DNA of 7,920 bases from an uncultured Collinsella sp. (GCA_937926755.1 CALBBA010000143.1:1-7920); one strand, 5' to 3'. Positions 1 through 5,700 are shown, counted from the first letter of the stretch. Program-made: numbers and translations. Notes: generated by a model from the sequence alone, not told the origin.

Positions 1-341
1 ACCGGATAGAGCAGGCCGGCGCAGGCAACGCCCAGACAAGCGTAGGGCAAAAGCTCGGCCTCGCCGTTGGGTGCAATGGCGGCATAACCCGCGATAAAGG
101 CAAACGACGAGCCCAGGAACGCGGGCACCTTACCGCGCGATAGAAAATGAAACAGCAGTGTGCCGATGCCGGCGAACAGAAGCGTCGTCGAAACGGAAAG
201 GCCGGTGAGCACGGGCACGAGCACCGATGCTCCGAACACAGCAAACAAGCGTTGCAAACCCAACACGAACATGCGTGGGCGGCCGAGCGACGATGCATCG
301 TAGATGGCATCGGTGACGGCGGGCGTCGAGGATTGGGACAT
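1..341 (-). CDS. uraA: Uracil/xanthine permease (NCS2 family), N-terminal part
   Basis: Membrane symporter of the nucleobase:cation symporter-2 family, expected to import uracil or xanthine across the cytoplasmic membrane. Only the first 113 codons are in the window; the gene runs off the left edge. After a polar stretch of about 25 residues, a first membrane segment (about 28-46) contains GLQRLFAVFGASVLVPVL, close to the LQHLFAMFGATVLVP signature of UraA. A second follows at about 52-67 (LLFAGIGTLLFHFL), then KVPAFLGSSFAFIAGY at about 71-86, the conserved PxxLGSSFAF stretch that forms part of the substrate pocket. The ATG at 341-339 is preceded by AAAGGA (347-352), a good Shine-Dalgarno 5 nt away. 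The gene lies 122 bp downstream of the MetE-like gene on the same strand and may have its own promoter. The family is clear; uracil versus xanthine specificity cannot be decided from this part. Confidence 0.88.
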   Translation of the reverse strand, partial: MSQSSTPAVTDAIYDASSLGRPRMFVLGLQRLFAVFGASVLVPVLTGLSVSTTLLFAGIGTLLFHFLSRGKVPAFLGSSFAFIAGYAAIAPNGEAELLPYACLGVACAGLLYP

Positions 342-410
342 GGAAGTCCTTTCGAATGGAAGGGCGATCGGGCATATCGGATAACCGGCCCGAACGATAC
401 GATCCGAACC

Positions 411-416
411 ATTGTA
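411..416 (-). promoter_or_regulatory. Candidate -10 element for the uracil permease
   Basis: TACAAT reads on the minus strand about 70 bp before the permease start, in the only non-coding stretch between it and the MetE-like gene. No convincing -35 hexamer lies 16-18 bp upstream, so this rests on the -10 match alone. The predicted leader would be about 60 nt. I could not recognise a PyrR-type or other known leader structure in it. Confidence 0.3.
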
Positions 417-463
417 CGCGATACGCCATGTCTCGCACGCGCCGTCACCTGCGAACGTTACCG

Positions 464-1597
464 CTATTTCCAAACGCGCTCGGCAATACGCTTGACCAGC
501 GCGATCTTTGCCCATTGCTCGTCCTCGGTCAGCTTGTTGCCAATCTCGCAGCTGGCAAAGCCACACTGGGGTGACAGGTACAGGTTCTCGAGCGGCACGT
601 ACTTTGCCGCCTCGCGGATGCGCTCGACGATAACATCCTCGTTCTCGAGCTCTGCCGCCTTGGTGGTCACCAAGCCCAGCACGACCTTCTTGCCGGGAGC
701 AACGTACTTGAGCGGCTCAAAACCACCGGCGCGGGGCGTGTCGAACTCCAGATAGAACGCGTCAACGTCCTCATGCGCAAACAGGTACGGCGCGATGGGG
801 TCGTAGCCGCCCTCAAAAGCGTAGGTGGAGTGGTAGTTGCCGCGGCATACATGCGTGTTGATAACCAGATCGTCGGGCTTGCCCTCGATGGCGGCATTGT
901 TGAGCGCCACGCCCAGCTCGCTTACCTTTTGCAGGTCGACCGGGCTCATGCCGGTTTTGGCGACAAAATCGGTGTCGCAGTAGATGCCCCAGGTGCAGTC
1001 ATCAAACTGGATGTTGCGGCAGCCTGCTGCGTACAGGTCGGCGATCACCGTGCGATAAGCGGCTGCGATGGCGTCGGCAAGTTCCTCATCGGTCTTATAG
1101 ACAGCGCGCAGGCTCTCCTGCTGGCCGTCGCAGCGGTCGAGCGTGACTTCGGAGAACGTCTGGATCGGCGCCGGAATGGTTTGCCGCGCGACCTGGCCCT
1201 CCCCCTCGAGCGCCTTGACAAATTTAAAGTGCTCGACGAACGGATGGTTCTCGCCGCTAATGGGGCCGGTTACCACGGCGGTGTCGGCTGTGGTTTCCTC
1301 GTCGTGGAACATATAGCCCGTACGCGAGGTACGGCGTTCAATGCCGTTGAGCCCCCACATAAAGTCGAGGTGCCAGTAACTGCGGCGAAACTCGCCATCG
1401 GTAATCACCTGCAGGCCAGCGGACTTTTGCTTGTCCACCAGGTCGCGAATGGCCTCATCCTCGACGGCCTTAAGGCCGGCGGCGTCGAGTGTGCCCGCAG
1501 CATAGGCGGCACGGGCGTCCTTTACGGCCTGTGGACGAAGAAAGCTGCCGACGATATCGGCGCGAAACGGCGCGTTCAGCGTGGTTAAAGCACTCAT
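464..1597 (-). CDS. Cobalamin-independent methionine synthase-like methyltransferase (MetE C-terminal domain, YxjG/YxjH type)
   Basis: Zinc-dependent thiol methyltransferase related to the catalytic C-terminal half of MetE. It probably methylates homocysteine or a similar thiol to make methionine, in the cytoplasm. At 377 residues it is half the size of full MetE and lacks the N-terminal domain, as do the B. subtilis YxjG/YxjH proteins. The start APFRADIVGSFLRP (about 9-22) is typical of that group, followed by ITDGEFRR (about 65-72). The zinc ligands of MetE can be placed: H249 and C251 in NTHVCRGN, E284 in YLEFD and C345 in SPQCGFAS. I chose the ATG at 1597 over one six codons upstream (1615) because AAGGGAG (1604-1610) sits 6 nt before it and would lie inside the coding region of the longer form. 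The methyl donor (folate, a corrinoid protein or another compound) is not known for these short forms. It lies 155 bp downstream of a LysR-type regulator. Confidence 0.88.
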   Translation of the reverse strand: MSALTTLNAPFRADIVGSFLRPQAVKDARAAYAAGTLDAAGLKAVEDEAIRDLVDKQKSAGLQVITDGEFRRSYWHLDFMWGLNGIERRTSRTGYMFHDEETTADTAVVTGPISGENHPFVEHFKFVKALEGEGQVARQTIPAPIQTFSEVTLDRCDGQQESLRAVYKTDEELADAIAAAYRTVIADLYAAGCRNIQFDDCTWGIYCDTDFVAKTGMSPVDLQKVSELGVALNNAAIEGKPDDLVINTHVCRGNYHSTYAFEGGYDPIAPYLFAHEDVDAFYLEFDTPRAGGFEPLKYVAPGKKVVLGLVTTKAAELENEDVIVERIREAAKYVPLENLYLSPQCGFASCEIGNKLTEDEQWAKIALVKRIAERVWK

Positions 1598-1637
1598 AGA
1601 TATCTCCCTTTGCATTGGTTGCTTTACTGGGACAAAG

Positions 1638-1651
1638 TATGAGCGCTCATA
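1638..1651. promoter_or_regulatory. Perfect 14-bp palindrome upstream of the MetE-like gene, possible operator
   Basis: TATGAGCGCTCATA is a perfect palindrome centred about 47 bp before the MetE-like start codon. Read on the minus strand, the preceding bases give TATATG (1653-1648), a possible -10 hexamer that overlaps the palindrome, so a protein bound here could block transcription. There is no T-run after it, so it is not a terminator. The binding protein is unknown. No clear -35 partner was found. Confidence 0.35.
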
Positions 1652-1683
1652 TAGCCATCGTAAAATATACGTTTATAACAGTT

Positions 1684-1706
1684 TGATATAGATGCTTCCT
1701 ATATCA
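1684..1706. promoter_or_regulatory. Inverted repeat resembling a LysR-family methionine box
   Basis: TGATATAG and CTATATCA form perfect 8-bp arms around a 7-bp spacer. The core TATAG-N7-CTATA (1687-1703) contains the LysR-type T-N11-A signature. It also matches the outer halves of the 17-bp MET-box (TATAGTTT-N-AAACTATA) described for MtaR/MetR regulators of streptococci; the inner bases differ. It sits 87 bp upstream of the MetE-like start codon and just downstream of the regulator gene, the usual place for an activator site. The inverted repeat is seen directly; the regulator assignment is inferred. Confidence 0.65.
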
Positions 1707-1752
1707 GTCTGGACTGCCATAAAGAGATTTGACCAGCGCGGAACACATCAGC

Positions 1753-2649
1753 CTAGATATGCTGACGGATCGCGTCGATATAGGCTTGGCCATAGCGCGT
1801 GAGTGTCGTGTTCTTGCGCGTGATGATGCCAATCTCCATGTACTCATCCACATCGAGCGGAATCGAGATGATGCCGGGGCCGTTGAGCTCGTGACTGATC
1901 ACGCCCGAGCACACGGTGTAGCCGTTGAGGCCCATAGCCAAATTGAACAACGTCGCGCGGTCGCGCACGCGGATATTCTTGCGGCGCTCAAACGTCGAGG
2001 TCAGTTCCTCGGAATAATAAAACGAGTTATAGCTGCCCTGCTCGTAGGACAGGAACGGGTAGTCTTCCAAGTCCTCGAGCGTCACGCTGGAGCGGTCAGC
2101 CAGCGGATGGTCGGCACACACAAAAACGTGCGGCGTGGCGCAGAAGAGCCCTTCGAACACGAGCTCGTTGGCTGCCAACATGCGCTCAATGACCTCGCGG
2201 TTGTGCTCGGACAGGTACAGGATGCCCAGCTCGCTTTTCATGTGCGCGACATCCTCGATAATCTCGTGAGTCTGCTCCTCGCGCAGGGTAAAGTCGTAGC
2301 GCGCGGCATCGAACTCGCGGATTACGTCAACAAATGCGTTAACGGCAAAGGAATAATGCTGACAGCTCACACTAAAGTGTGGCACCTGCTCGGACGCGCC
2401 CTTGTACTTGCCTTCGAGCAGATCGGCCTGATCGAGCACCTGTCGCGCGTAGCCCAAGAAGGTCTCGCCCTCCTCGGACACAATGACACCCTTGTTGGTG
2501 CGCTCAAAGATATGCACACCCATCTCGTTTTCGAGATCGCGGATCGATGCGGTAATCGAAGGCTGCGACACAAAGAGCCGGCGCGAGGCCTCGGTGATGC
2601 TGCCGCATTCGGCAACTTTGACGACATATCTGAGCTGCTGAAGCTTCAT
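1753..2649 (-). CDS. LysR-type transcriptional regulator, MtaR/MetR (CmbR)-like
   Basis: DNA-binding transcription factor of 298 residues, full length for the family. The N-terminal winged helix-turn-helix covers about 1-60 (MKLQQLRYVVKVAECGSITE, then SQPSITASIRDLE as recognition helix), followed by a linker helix and an effector-binding domain at about 90-295. The effector domain opens with FSVSCQHYSFAVNAFVDVI and contains RATLFNLAMGLNGYTVCSG. Both stretches recall the streptococcal methionine/cysteine regulators MtaR/MetR and lactococcal CmbR, with SQHY and DRATL in equivalent places. That comparison is from memory of the families, not a search. The ATG at 2649 follows AGGGAG by 7 nt; that Shine-Dalgarno overlaps the stop codon of the upstream HAD gene, implying co-transcription and possibly translational coupling. 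The inferred role is activation of the adjacent MetE-like gene through the inverted repeat at 1684-1706, with a sulfur-amino-acid precursor as likely co-inducer. LysR membership is certain; the subfamily is probable. Confidence 0.9.
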   Translation of the reverse strand: MKLQQLRYVVKVAECGSITEASRRLFVSQPSITASIRDLENEMGVHIFERTNKGVIVSEEGETFLGYARQVLDQADLLEGKYKGASEQVPHFSVSCQHYSFAVNAFVDVIREFDAARYDFTLREEQTHEIIEDVAHMKSELGILYLSEHNREVIERMLAANELVFEGLFCATPHVFVCADHPLADRSSVTLEDLEDYPFLSYEQGSYNSFYYSEELTSTFERRKNIRVRDRATLFNLAMGLNGYTVCSGVISHELNGPGIISIPLDVDEYMEIGIITRKNTTLTRYGQAYIDAIRQHI

Positions 2650-2659
2650 AGCTTTCTCC

Positions 2660-3568
2660 CTAGACGTTCGTGACGTCGAAACCTGTCACATCCATCTGAC
2701 GCATAAACGGCGGCATTTCCCCCGTCGCAGCGCAGGCGGCAATCTGATGCAGAGCCCCGGCGACCGCATCGTCTGCCGCAGCGCCGATATGCCAGCGCGC
2801 GGCAGCCGTGACAGCCTCGTTGGCATTGGCGACTGCAACGGAGTTGGGAACGGCATCGATCATGGGCAGATCGTTATCGGAATCGCCAAATACGGCCACC
2901 TCATCGGGCGTCAGGTCCAAAGCGCGCGCCAACTCCAGCGCAGCGCAACCCTTGTCCCAACCTGCTGGAAGGATGTCAAACAGGCGCACTCGGTTGTTGG
3001 GAAACACAAGCGAGAGTTCCGGCACCTCAACGGCAACGCGCTCGCGTAGCTCCGCGAGCTCCTCACGCGAACGAGCACTCCAGATATTCGCCTTGAACAC
3101 CGGCGCGTCATCGACGACGGGACGGCACGGGGCCTCTTCGCCCTTGAGCCACGCGTTGCCGCCTGACTCCATGGCGCGACGCACACGCTCGGGATCGCTT
3201 GTCACGCAATAGGCGTCGTTGTCCCAAAAGTCATCACCCAGACGGTAGACCTTCAAATAGGTATCGTCGGTCTCTTGCTCGAGGTAATCGGCCAGACGCA
3301 TCAGGGCATCGTTGTCGGTCGCGCGCGAAGCGATCGCCTGACCGTCGACAAACATAACCTGGCCGTTACAGAACGCACCAGTCGAAAAGCACTCGGCGCG
3401 ATTGCGGAACATCCAGCCCATCGCAGACGGCTGGCGACCCGAAACCGGGCCAAAGTGCAGACCCGCCGCCTGCATGGCATGAATGCCCTCGATGGCGCAG
3501 TCGCTGGCGCCATCGTGTCCAGCAGGAATCAGCGTATCGTCCATATCGGTCAGCACAAGTTTGATCAT
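2660..3568 (-). CDS. HAD-IIB (Cof-type) phosphatase
   Basis: Magnesium-dependent cytoplasmic hydrolase that probably dephosphorylates a small phosphorylated metabolite such as a sugar phosphate or nucleotide cofactor. The 302 residues carry the four HAD motifs: I, DMDDT (D8 nucleophile, D10 acid/base); II, PVSGR (S43); III, GWDKG (K206); IV, GDSDNDLPM (228-236). The large insert between motifs II and III (about 60-200) is the C2 cap typical of Cof/YidA-like proteins. The ATG at 3568 is preceded by a weaker Shine-Dalgarno (GGGGACC). The gene ends 10 bp before the LysR-type regulator, so the two probably share a message. A TACAAT -10 lies 29 bp upstream. The residues 285-302 form a short tail after the fold. 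Family assignment is secure, but HAD phosphatases are promiscuous and the substrate cannot be read from sequence. A link to methionine or thiamine metabolism would rest only on position. Confidence 0.9.
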   Translation of the reverse strand: MIKLVLTDMDDTLIPAGHDGASDCAIEGIHAMQAAGLHFGPVSGRQPSAMGWMFRNRAECFSTGAFCNGQVMFVDGQAIASRATDNDALMRLADYLEQETDDTYLKVYRLGDDFWDNDAYCVTSDPERVRRAMESGGNAWLKGEEAPCRPVVDDAPVFKANIWSARSREELAELRERVAVEVPELSLVFPNNRVRLFDILPAGWDKGCAALELARALDLTPDEVAVFGDSDNDLPMIDAVPNSVAVANANEAVTAAARWHIGAAADDAVAGALHQIAACAATGEMPPFMRQMDVTGFDVTNV

Positions 3569-3596
3569 GAGGTCCCCATTCGTATCGGTCCTACCT

Positions 3597-3602
3597 ATTG
3601 TA
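3597..3602 (-). promoter_or_regulatory. Candidate -10 element for the HAD-regulator transcript
   Basis: TACAAT on the minus strand, 29 bp before the HAD start codon, in the divergent gap with the thiamine operon. No good -35 is visible. The region where one would lie (3620-3625) is inside the palindrome at 3606-3640, so protein binding or cruciform formation there could affect this promoter. Confidence 0.4.
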
Positions 3603-3605
3603 ACG

Positions 3606-3640
3606 ACCTGCCAAAATAAACCTGTCCCTTTTTGGCAGGT
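3606..3640. repeat. REP-like palindrome in the divergent HAD/thiM promoter region
   Basis: ACCTGCCAAAA (3606-3616) and TTTTGGCAGGT (3630-3640) are perfect 11-bp inverted arms around a 13-nt loop that itself contains CCTGTCCC, a near copy of the arm's CCTGCC. It lies between the two predicted -10 elements (HAD to the left, thiM to the right). It lacks a following T-run in either direction, so terminator function is unlikely. The GACAGG/GGCAGG motif style recalls dispersed palindromes often scattered in bacterial genomes, but copy number cannot be judged from one window. Confidence 0.5.
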
Positions 3641-3644
3641 GCGT

Positions 3645-3650
3645 TAGTAT
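3645..3650 (+). promoter_or_regulatory. Candidate -10 element for the thiamine operon
   Basis: TAGTAT fits the actinobacterial TAnnnT pattern and lies 18 bp before the riboswitch, placing a start site near 3657. The -35 counterpart at 3622-3627 (CTGTCC) is weak, sharing three of six bases with TTGACA. Chosen mainly because transcription must begin just upstream of the aptamer. Confidence 0.35.
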
Positions 3651-3667
3651 AGGGAACAACAGATTCG

Positions 3668-3759
3668 ATGCGGGAGTGCCGGCGGTGCAAACCACAAGGC
3701 TGAGAGGGCATAGGGCCCAATCCTTTGAACCTGTCAGTTAATGCTGGCGTAGGGAGCAT
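3668..3759 (+). ncRNA. TPP riboswitch (THI-box) controlling thiM operon
   Basis: Thiamine pyrophosphate-sensing aptamer in the leader of the thiamine salvage operon. The closing stem P1 pairs ATGC (3668-3671) with GCAT (3756-3759). An extended P3 arm is visible: GCC 3678-3680 with GGC 3698-3700, and GGTG 3684-3687 with CCAC 3692-3695 around a CAAA loop. The invariant CTGAGA (3700-3705) binds the pyrimidine ring. The second conserved block, CCTTTGAACCTG (3722-3733) through TAATGCTGGCGTAGGGA (3739-3755), binds the pyrophosphate side. When TPP is plentiful the aptamer should fold and let the terminator at 3772-3801 form, shutting the operon down. All conserved elements are present in order, so the identification is very secure. 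Confidence 0.97.
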
Positions 3760-3771
3760 GCCGCCTTTACA

Positions 3772-3801
3772 GGGGCGCTGTCTATGCACAGCGCCCCTTT
3801 T
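3772..3801 (+). terminator. Intrinsic terminator, riboswitch expression platform
   Basis: GGGGCGCTG (3772-3780) pairs perfectly with CAGCGCCCC (3789-3797) around an 8-nt loop and is followed by TTTT (3798-3801). It lies 12 nt past the aptamer and 22 nt before the thiM start, the position expected of a TPP-triggered attenuator. I did not find a fully convincing anti-terminator pairing; a partial one may use the GC-rich bases just after P1. Confidence 0.9.
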
Positions 3802-3803
3802 CT

Positions 3804-3818
3804 ATGCCAAGGAGGCAT
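3804..3818 (+). promoter_or_regulatory. Small hairpin around the thiM ribosome binding site
   Basis: ATGCC (3804-3808) can pair with GGCAT (3814-3818), leaving AAGGA in a 5-nt loop. The Shine-Dalgarno AAGGAGG (3809-3815) is thus partly in the loop and partly in the stem. With a T-G wobble (3803/3819) the stem is 6 bp. This could dampen translation of thiM in addition to the attenuator, or be incidental. Confidence 0.4.
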
Positions 3819-3823
3819 GTGCA

Positions 3824-4663
3824 GTGATTGATTCGGAACAGTTTAAGCAGCATATGGTCAAGGCCGTGGAGGAGATTCGCGCCACCAATCCGATGGCCGG
3901 CTCCATCACCAACACGGTGACGATCGACTTTGTCGCCAACGCGCAGCTCGCCGTGGGCGGTTCGGCCGCCATGGTCTATCTTCCCGACGAGGGCGAGGCA
4001 CTCGTTGCCGGCGGCGGCGCCATCTATCTCAACATGGGCACGCTCTTCCCCATCTACGAGCAGACGATTCCCCGCGCGGCCAAGGCGGCACACGACGCCG
4101 GCAAGCCCTGGGTGCTCGATCCGGTGGGTCTGGGCATCGGTAGCCTGCGCACCCAGCTGGTAAACGAGCTCAAGCAGTACAAGCCCGCCATCGTACGCGG
4201 CAACGCCTCCGAGATCATCGCACTCGCCGGCCTGTGGGGTCTTGAGGGCGAGGCGGCTGATATGAGCCGCGTGCGCGGTGTCGATACCACCGACACGGTC
4301 GACGCCGCCCGCGCCGCCGCCGTGGCGCTCGCCCGCTACACCGGCGGCGCCGTGGTCGTCTCGGGCGAAGTCGACCTGATCACCGACGGCACGACTGTGG
4401 CCAAGTCCCACGGCGGCAGCCCGCTCATGTCCAAGATCACCGGCTGCGGCTGCTCGCAGGGCGGCGTGCTGGCCGTGTACGCCTGTGCCACCGACCCGTT
4501 TACGGCAGCCGTCTGCGGCACCGCCGTCTACAACGTGGCCGGCACGCGTGCCGCCGCCGTCGCCGATGCCCCGGCAAGCTTTAAGGTCGCCTTTATCGAC
4601 GAGCTCTACCGCGCGACCGCCCAGGACATTGCCGATAACCGACTCGAGCTCGAGGAGGCATAG
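3824..4663 (+). CDS. thiM: Hydroxyethylthiazole kinase
   Basis: Salvage enzyme of thiamine synthesis: phosphorylates 4-methyl-5-(2-hydroxyethyl)thiazole with ATP to the form used by ThiE. It is a cytoplasmic ribokinase-fold protein of 279 residues, slightly longer than the usual 260-275. Seen in order: the thiazole-binding start SITNTVTIDFVANAQLAVGGSAAM (27-50), DPVGLG (99-104), RGNASEI (125-131), VSGEVDLITDG (179-189) and ITGCGCSQGG (205-214). C210 aligns with the active-site Cys of B. subtilis ThiM; the usual GTGC is GCGC here, an extra Cys at 208. I chose GTG at 3824, 8 nt after AAGGAGG (3809-3815). An in-frame ATG at 3725 lies inside the riboswitch and the nearby ATG at 3817 is out of frame. 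The TPP riboswitch and attenuator directly upstream confirm the pathway. A 3-nt gap to the next gene indicates co-transcription. Confidence 0.96.
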   Translation: MIDSEQFKQHMVKAVEEIRATNPMAGSITNTVTIDFVANAQLAVGGSAAMVYLPDEGEALVAGGGAIYLNMGTLFPIYEQTIPRAAKAAHDAGKPWVLDPVGLGIGSLRTQLVNELKQYKPAIVRGNASEIIALAGLWGLEGEAADMSRVRGVDTTDTVDAARAAAVALARYTGGAVVVSGEVDLITDGTTVAKSHGGSPLMSKITGCGCSQGGVLAVYACATDPFTAAVCGTAVYNVAGTRAAAVADAPASFKVAFIDELYRATAQDIADNRLELEEA

Positions 4664-4666
4664 GCC

Positions 4667-5008
4667 ATGTCCGAGCCCGCAACCACTGCTGGCATGAACA
4701 CGCTCGTCGCCGTGGCCATCGCCCCGTGCGGCACCGGCGATGAGCTGTCCGCCGAGGTCGCCGAGGTCGTGCGCGTCATTCGCGAGAGTGGCCTGCCCAA
4801 CCGTACCACCTCGATGTTCACCGAGATCGAGGGCGACTGGGACGAGGTCATGCAGGTCGTGCGCGACGCAACCTTTGTGTTGGCGAGCAAGGGCATCCGC
4901 ACCGAAGTCGTGCTCAAAGCCGATATTCGGCCCGGATTTACCGACACCATGACCGGCAAACTCGAGCGCATGGAAGCACAGATCAAGAAGCAGGAGGAAG
5001 CACGATGA
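4667..5008 (+). CDS. Thiamine-binding protein, MTH1187/YqgV family
   Basis: Small cytoplasmic protein of 113 residues in the family formerly called DUF77 (Thiamine_BP). These proteins are ferredoxin-like, oligomeric, and related to the thiamine/HMP-binding YkoF. After a short N-terminal extension (about 1-11) the fold begins with LVAVAIAPCGTGDELSAEVAEVVRVI (13-38), matching the family's ITVIPIGT opening. Then come a conserved TTSMFTEIEGDWDEVMQVV region (about 47-65) and TEVVLKADIRPG (79-90), ending in a charged helix. The ATG at 4667 follows GAGGAGG at the end of thiM by a good distance. Its TGA overlaps the thiE ATG (ATGA), suggesting translational coupling. Position under a TPP riboswitch supports thiamine, thiazole or pyrimidine binding; buffering or delivery to ThiM/ThiE is inference. 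No catalytic residues are recognisable and no enzymatic role should be assumed. Confidence 0.85.
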   Translation: MSEPATTAGMNTLVAVAIAPCGTGDELSAEVAEVVRVIRESGLPNRTTSMFTEIEGDWDEVMQVVRDATFVLASKGIRTEVVLKADIRPGFTDTMTGKLERMEAQIKKQEEAR

Positions 5009-5700
5009 GCATCCGCGACAACCTTGATATCTCGGCCTATCTGGTACTCGGCCCCGAAAACACGCTCGGGCGTCCCGTGGGCGATGTGGTGGCCCAGGCG
5101 CTCGACGCCGGCTTTACCTGCATCCAGGTGCGCTCCAAGGTGGCAAGCGCCCGCGAGATCATCGCACTGACCGGCGACGCCGCGCAGGCAATCGCACAGG
5201 CCGGCAAGACCGGCCAGGTCGCCCTGTTGATCGACGACCGTCTGGACTGCGTACTCGCCGCGCGCGAGCAGGGTATTGCTGTCGATGGCGTGCATGTAGG
5301 CCAGAGCGATATTCCCGTCGAGGTCTGCCGCAAACTTTTGGGCCCCGATGCCATCGTGGGCCTTTCGGCCCGCTGCGAGGAGATGCTCGAGTACGTCAAG
5401 ACCGCCGACATGAGTCTGGTCGACTACCTGGGCATCGGCCCGCTCCACGAGACCGAGACCAAGCGCGATTGCGGACGCGCGGCCGACGGCTCCATCATCA
5501 CCAAAAGCTTTGAGGACCTGGCCGCACTCCACGCGGCAAGCCCCGTGCCCATCGTGGTAGGCGGCGGCGTTAAGACGGCCGACCTGCCGCAGCTCAAGGC
5601 CACCGGCGTCGACGGCTTCTTTGTGGTGAGCGCCGTCTGCAGCGCCGACGATCCCTACGCCGCGGCCAAGGAGCTTGTCGACACCTGGCAGCAGGCATAG
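5005..5700 (+). CDS. thiE: Thiamine-phosphate synthase
   Basis: Cytoplasmic TIM-barrel enzyme that joins HMP pyrophosphate and thiazole phosphate to give thiamine monophosphate and pyrophosphate. The 231 residues are slightly longer than the typical 205-220. Active-site motifs appear in order: QVRSK (41-45, the conserved Q-x-R-x-K), LLIDDRLD (74-81, usually LINDR), DGVHVGQSD (94-102), IVGLSA (117-122), DYLGIGPLHETETKRD (140-155), VVGGGVK (184-190) and the phosphate loop FFVVSAVCSADDPYAAA (205-221). The N of NDR is replaced by D (D77). The start is set by the ATGA overlap with the upstream gene and by AGGAGGAA 6-13 nt before it. It is the last gene of the riboswitch-controlled operon; a long hairpin follows at 5745. 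The operon has no thiD, so the pyrimidine substrate comes from another locus or from fused enzymes elsewhere. Confidence 0.95.
   Translation: MSIRDNLDISAYLVLGPENTLGRPVGDVVAQALDAGFTCIQVRSKVASAREIIALTGDAAQAIAQAGKTGQVALLIDDRLDCVLAAREQGIAVDGVHVGQSDIPVEVCRKLLGPDAIVGLSARCEEMLEYVKTADMSLVDYLGIGPLHETETKRDCGRAADGSIITKSFEDLAALHAASPVPIVVGGGVKTADLPQLKATGVDGFFVVSAVCSADDPYAAAKELVDTWQQA

Noticed and set aside
773..1588. Plus-strand open frame of 271 codons opposite the MetE-like gene
   Set aside because: Antisense shadow; the minus-strand product has all its zinc ligands and a good ribosome binding site.
1598..1752. SAM (S-box) or T-box leader before the MetE-like gene
   Set aside because: The 155-bp gap lacks the conserved S-box core and any T-box sequence; the palindromic sites explain control better.
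1729..2673. Long plus-strand open frame (314 codons) opposite the LysR regulator
   Set aside because: It is antisense to a gene with clear motifs, has no recognisable domain and reflects high third-position GC.
3725..3823. In-frame ATG that would extend ThiM by 33 residues
   Set aside because: It lies within the TPP aptamer and the extension would translate through the terminator; GTG 3824 has a strong Shine-Dalgarno.
4606..5532. Minus-strand open frame of 308 codons opposite the thiamine-binding protein and thiE
   Set aside because: It spans two well-supported genes in the opposite direction and shows no family resemblance.
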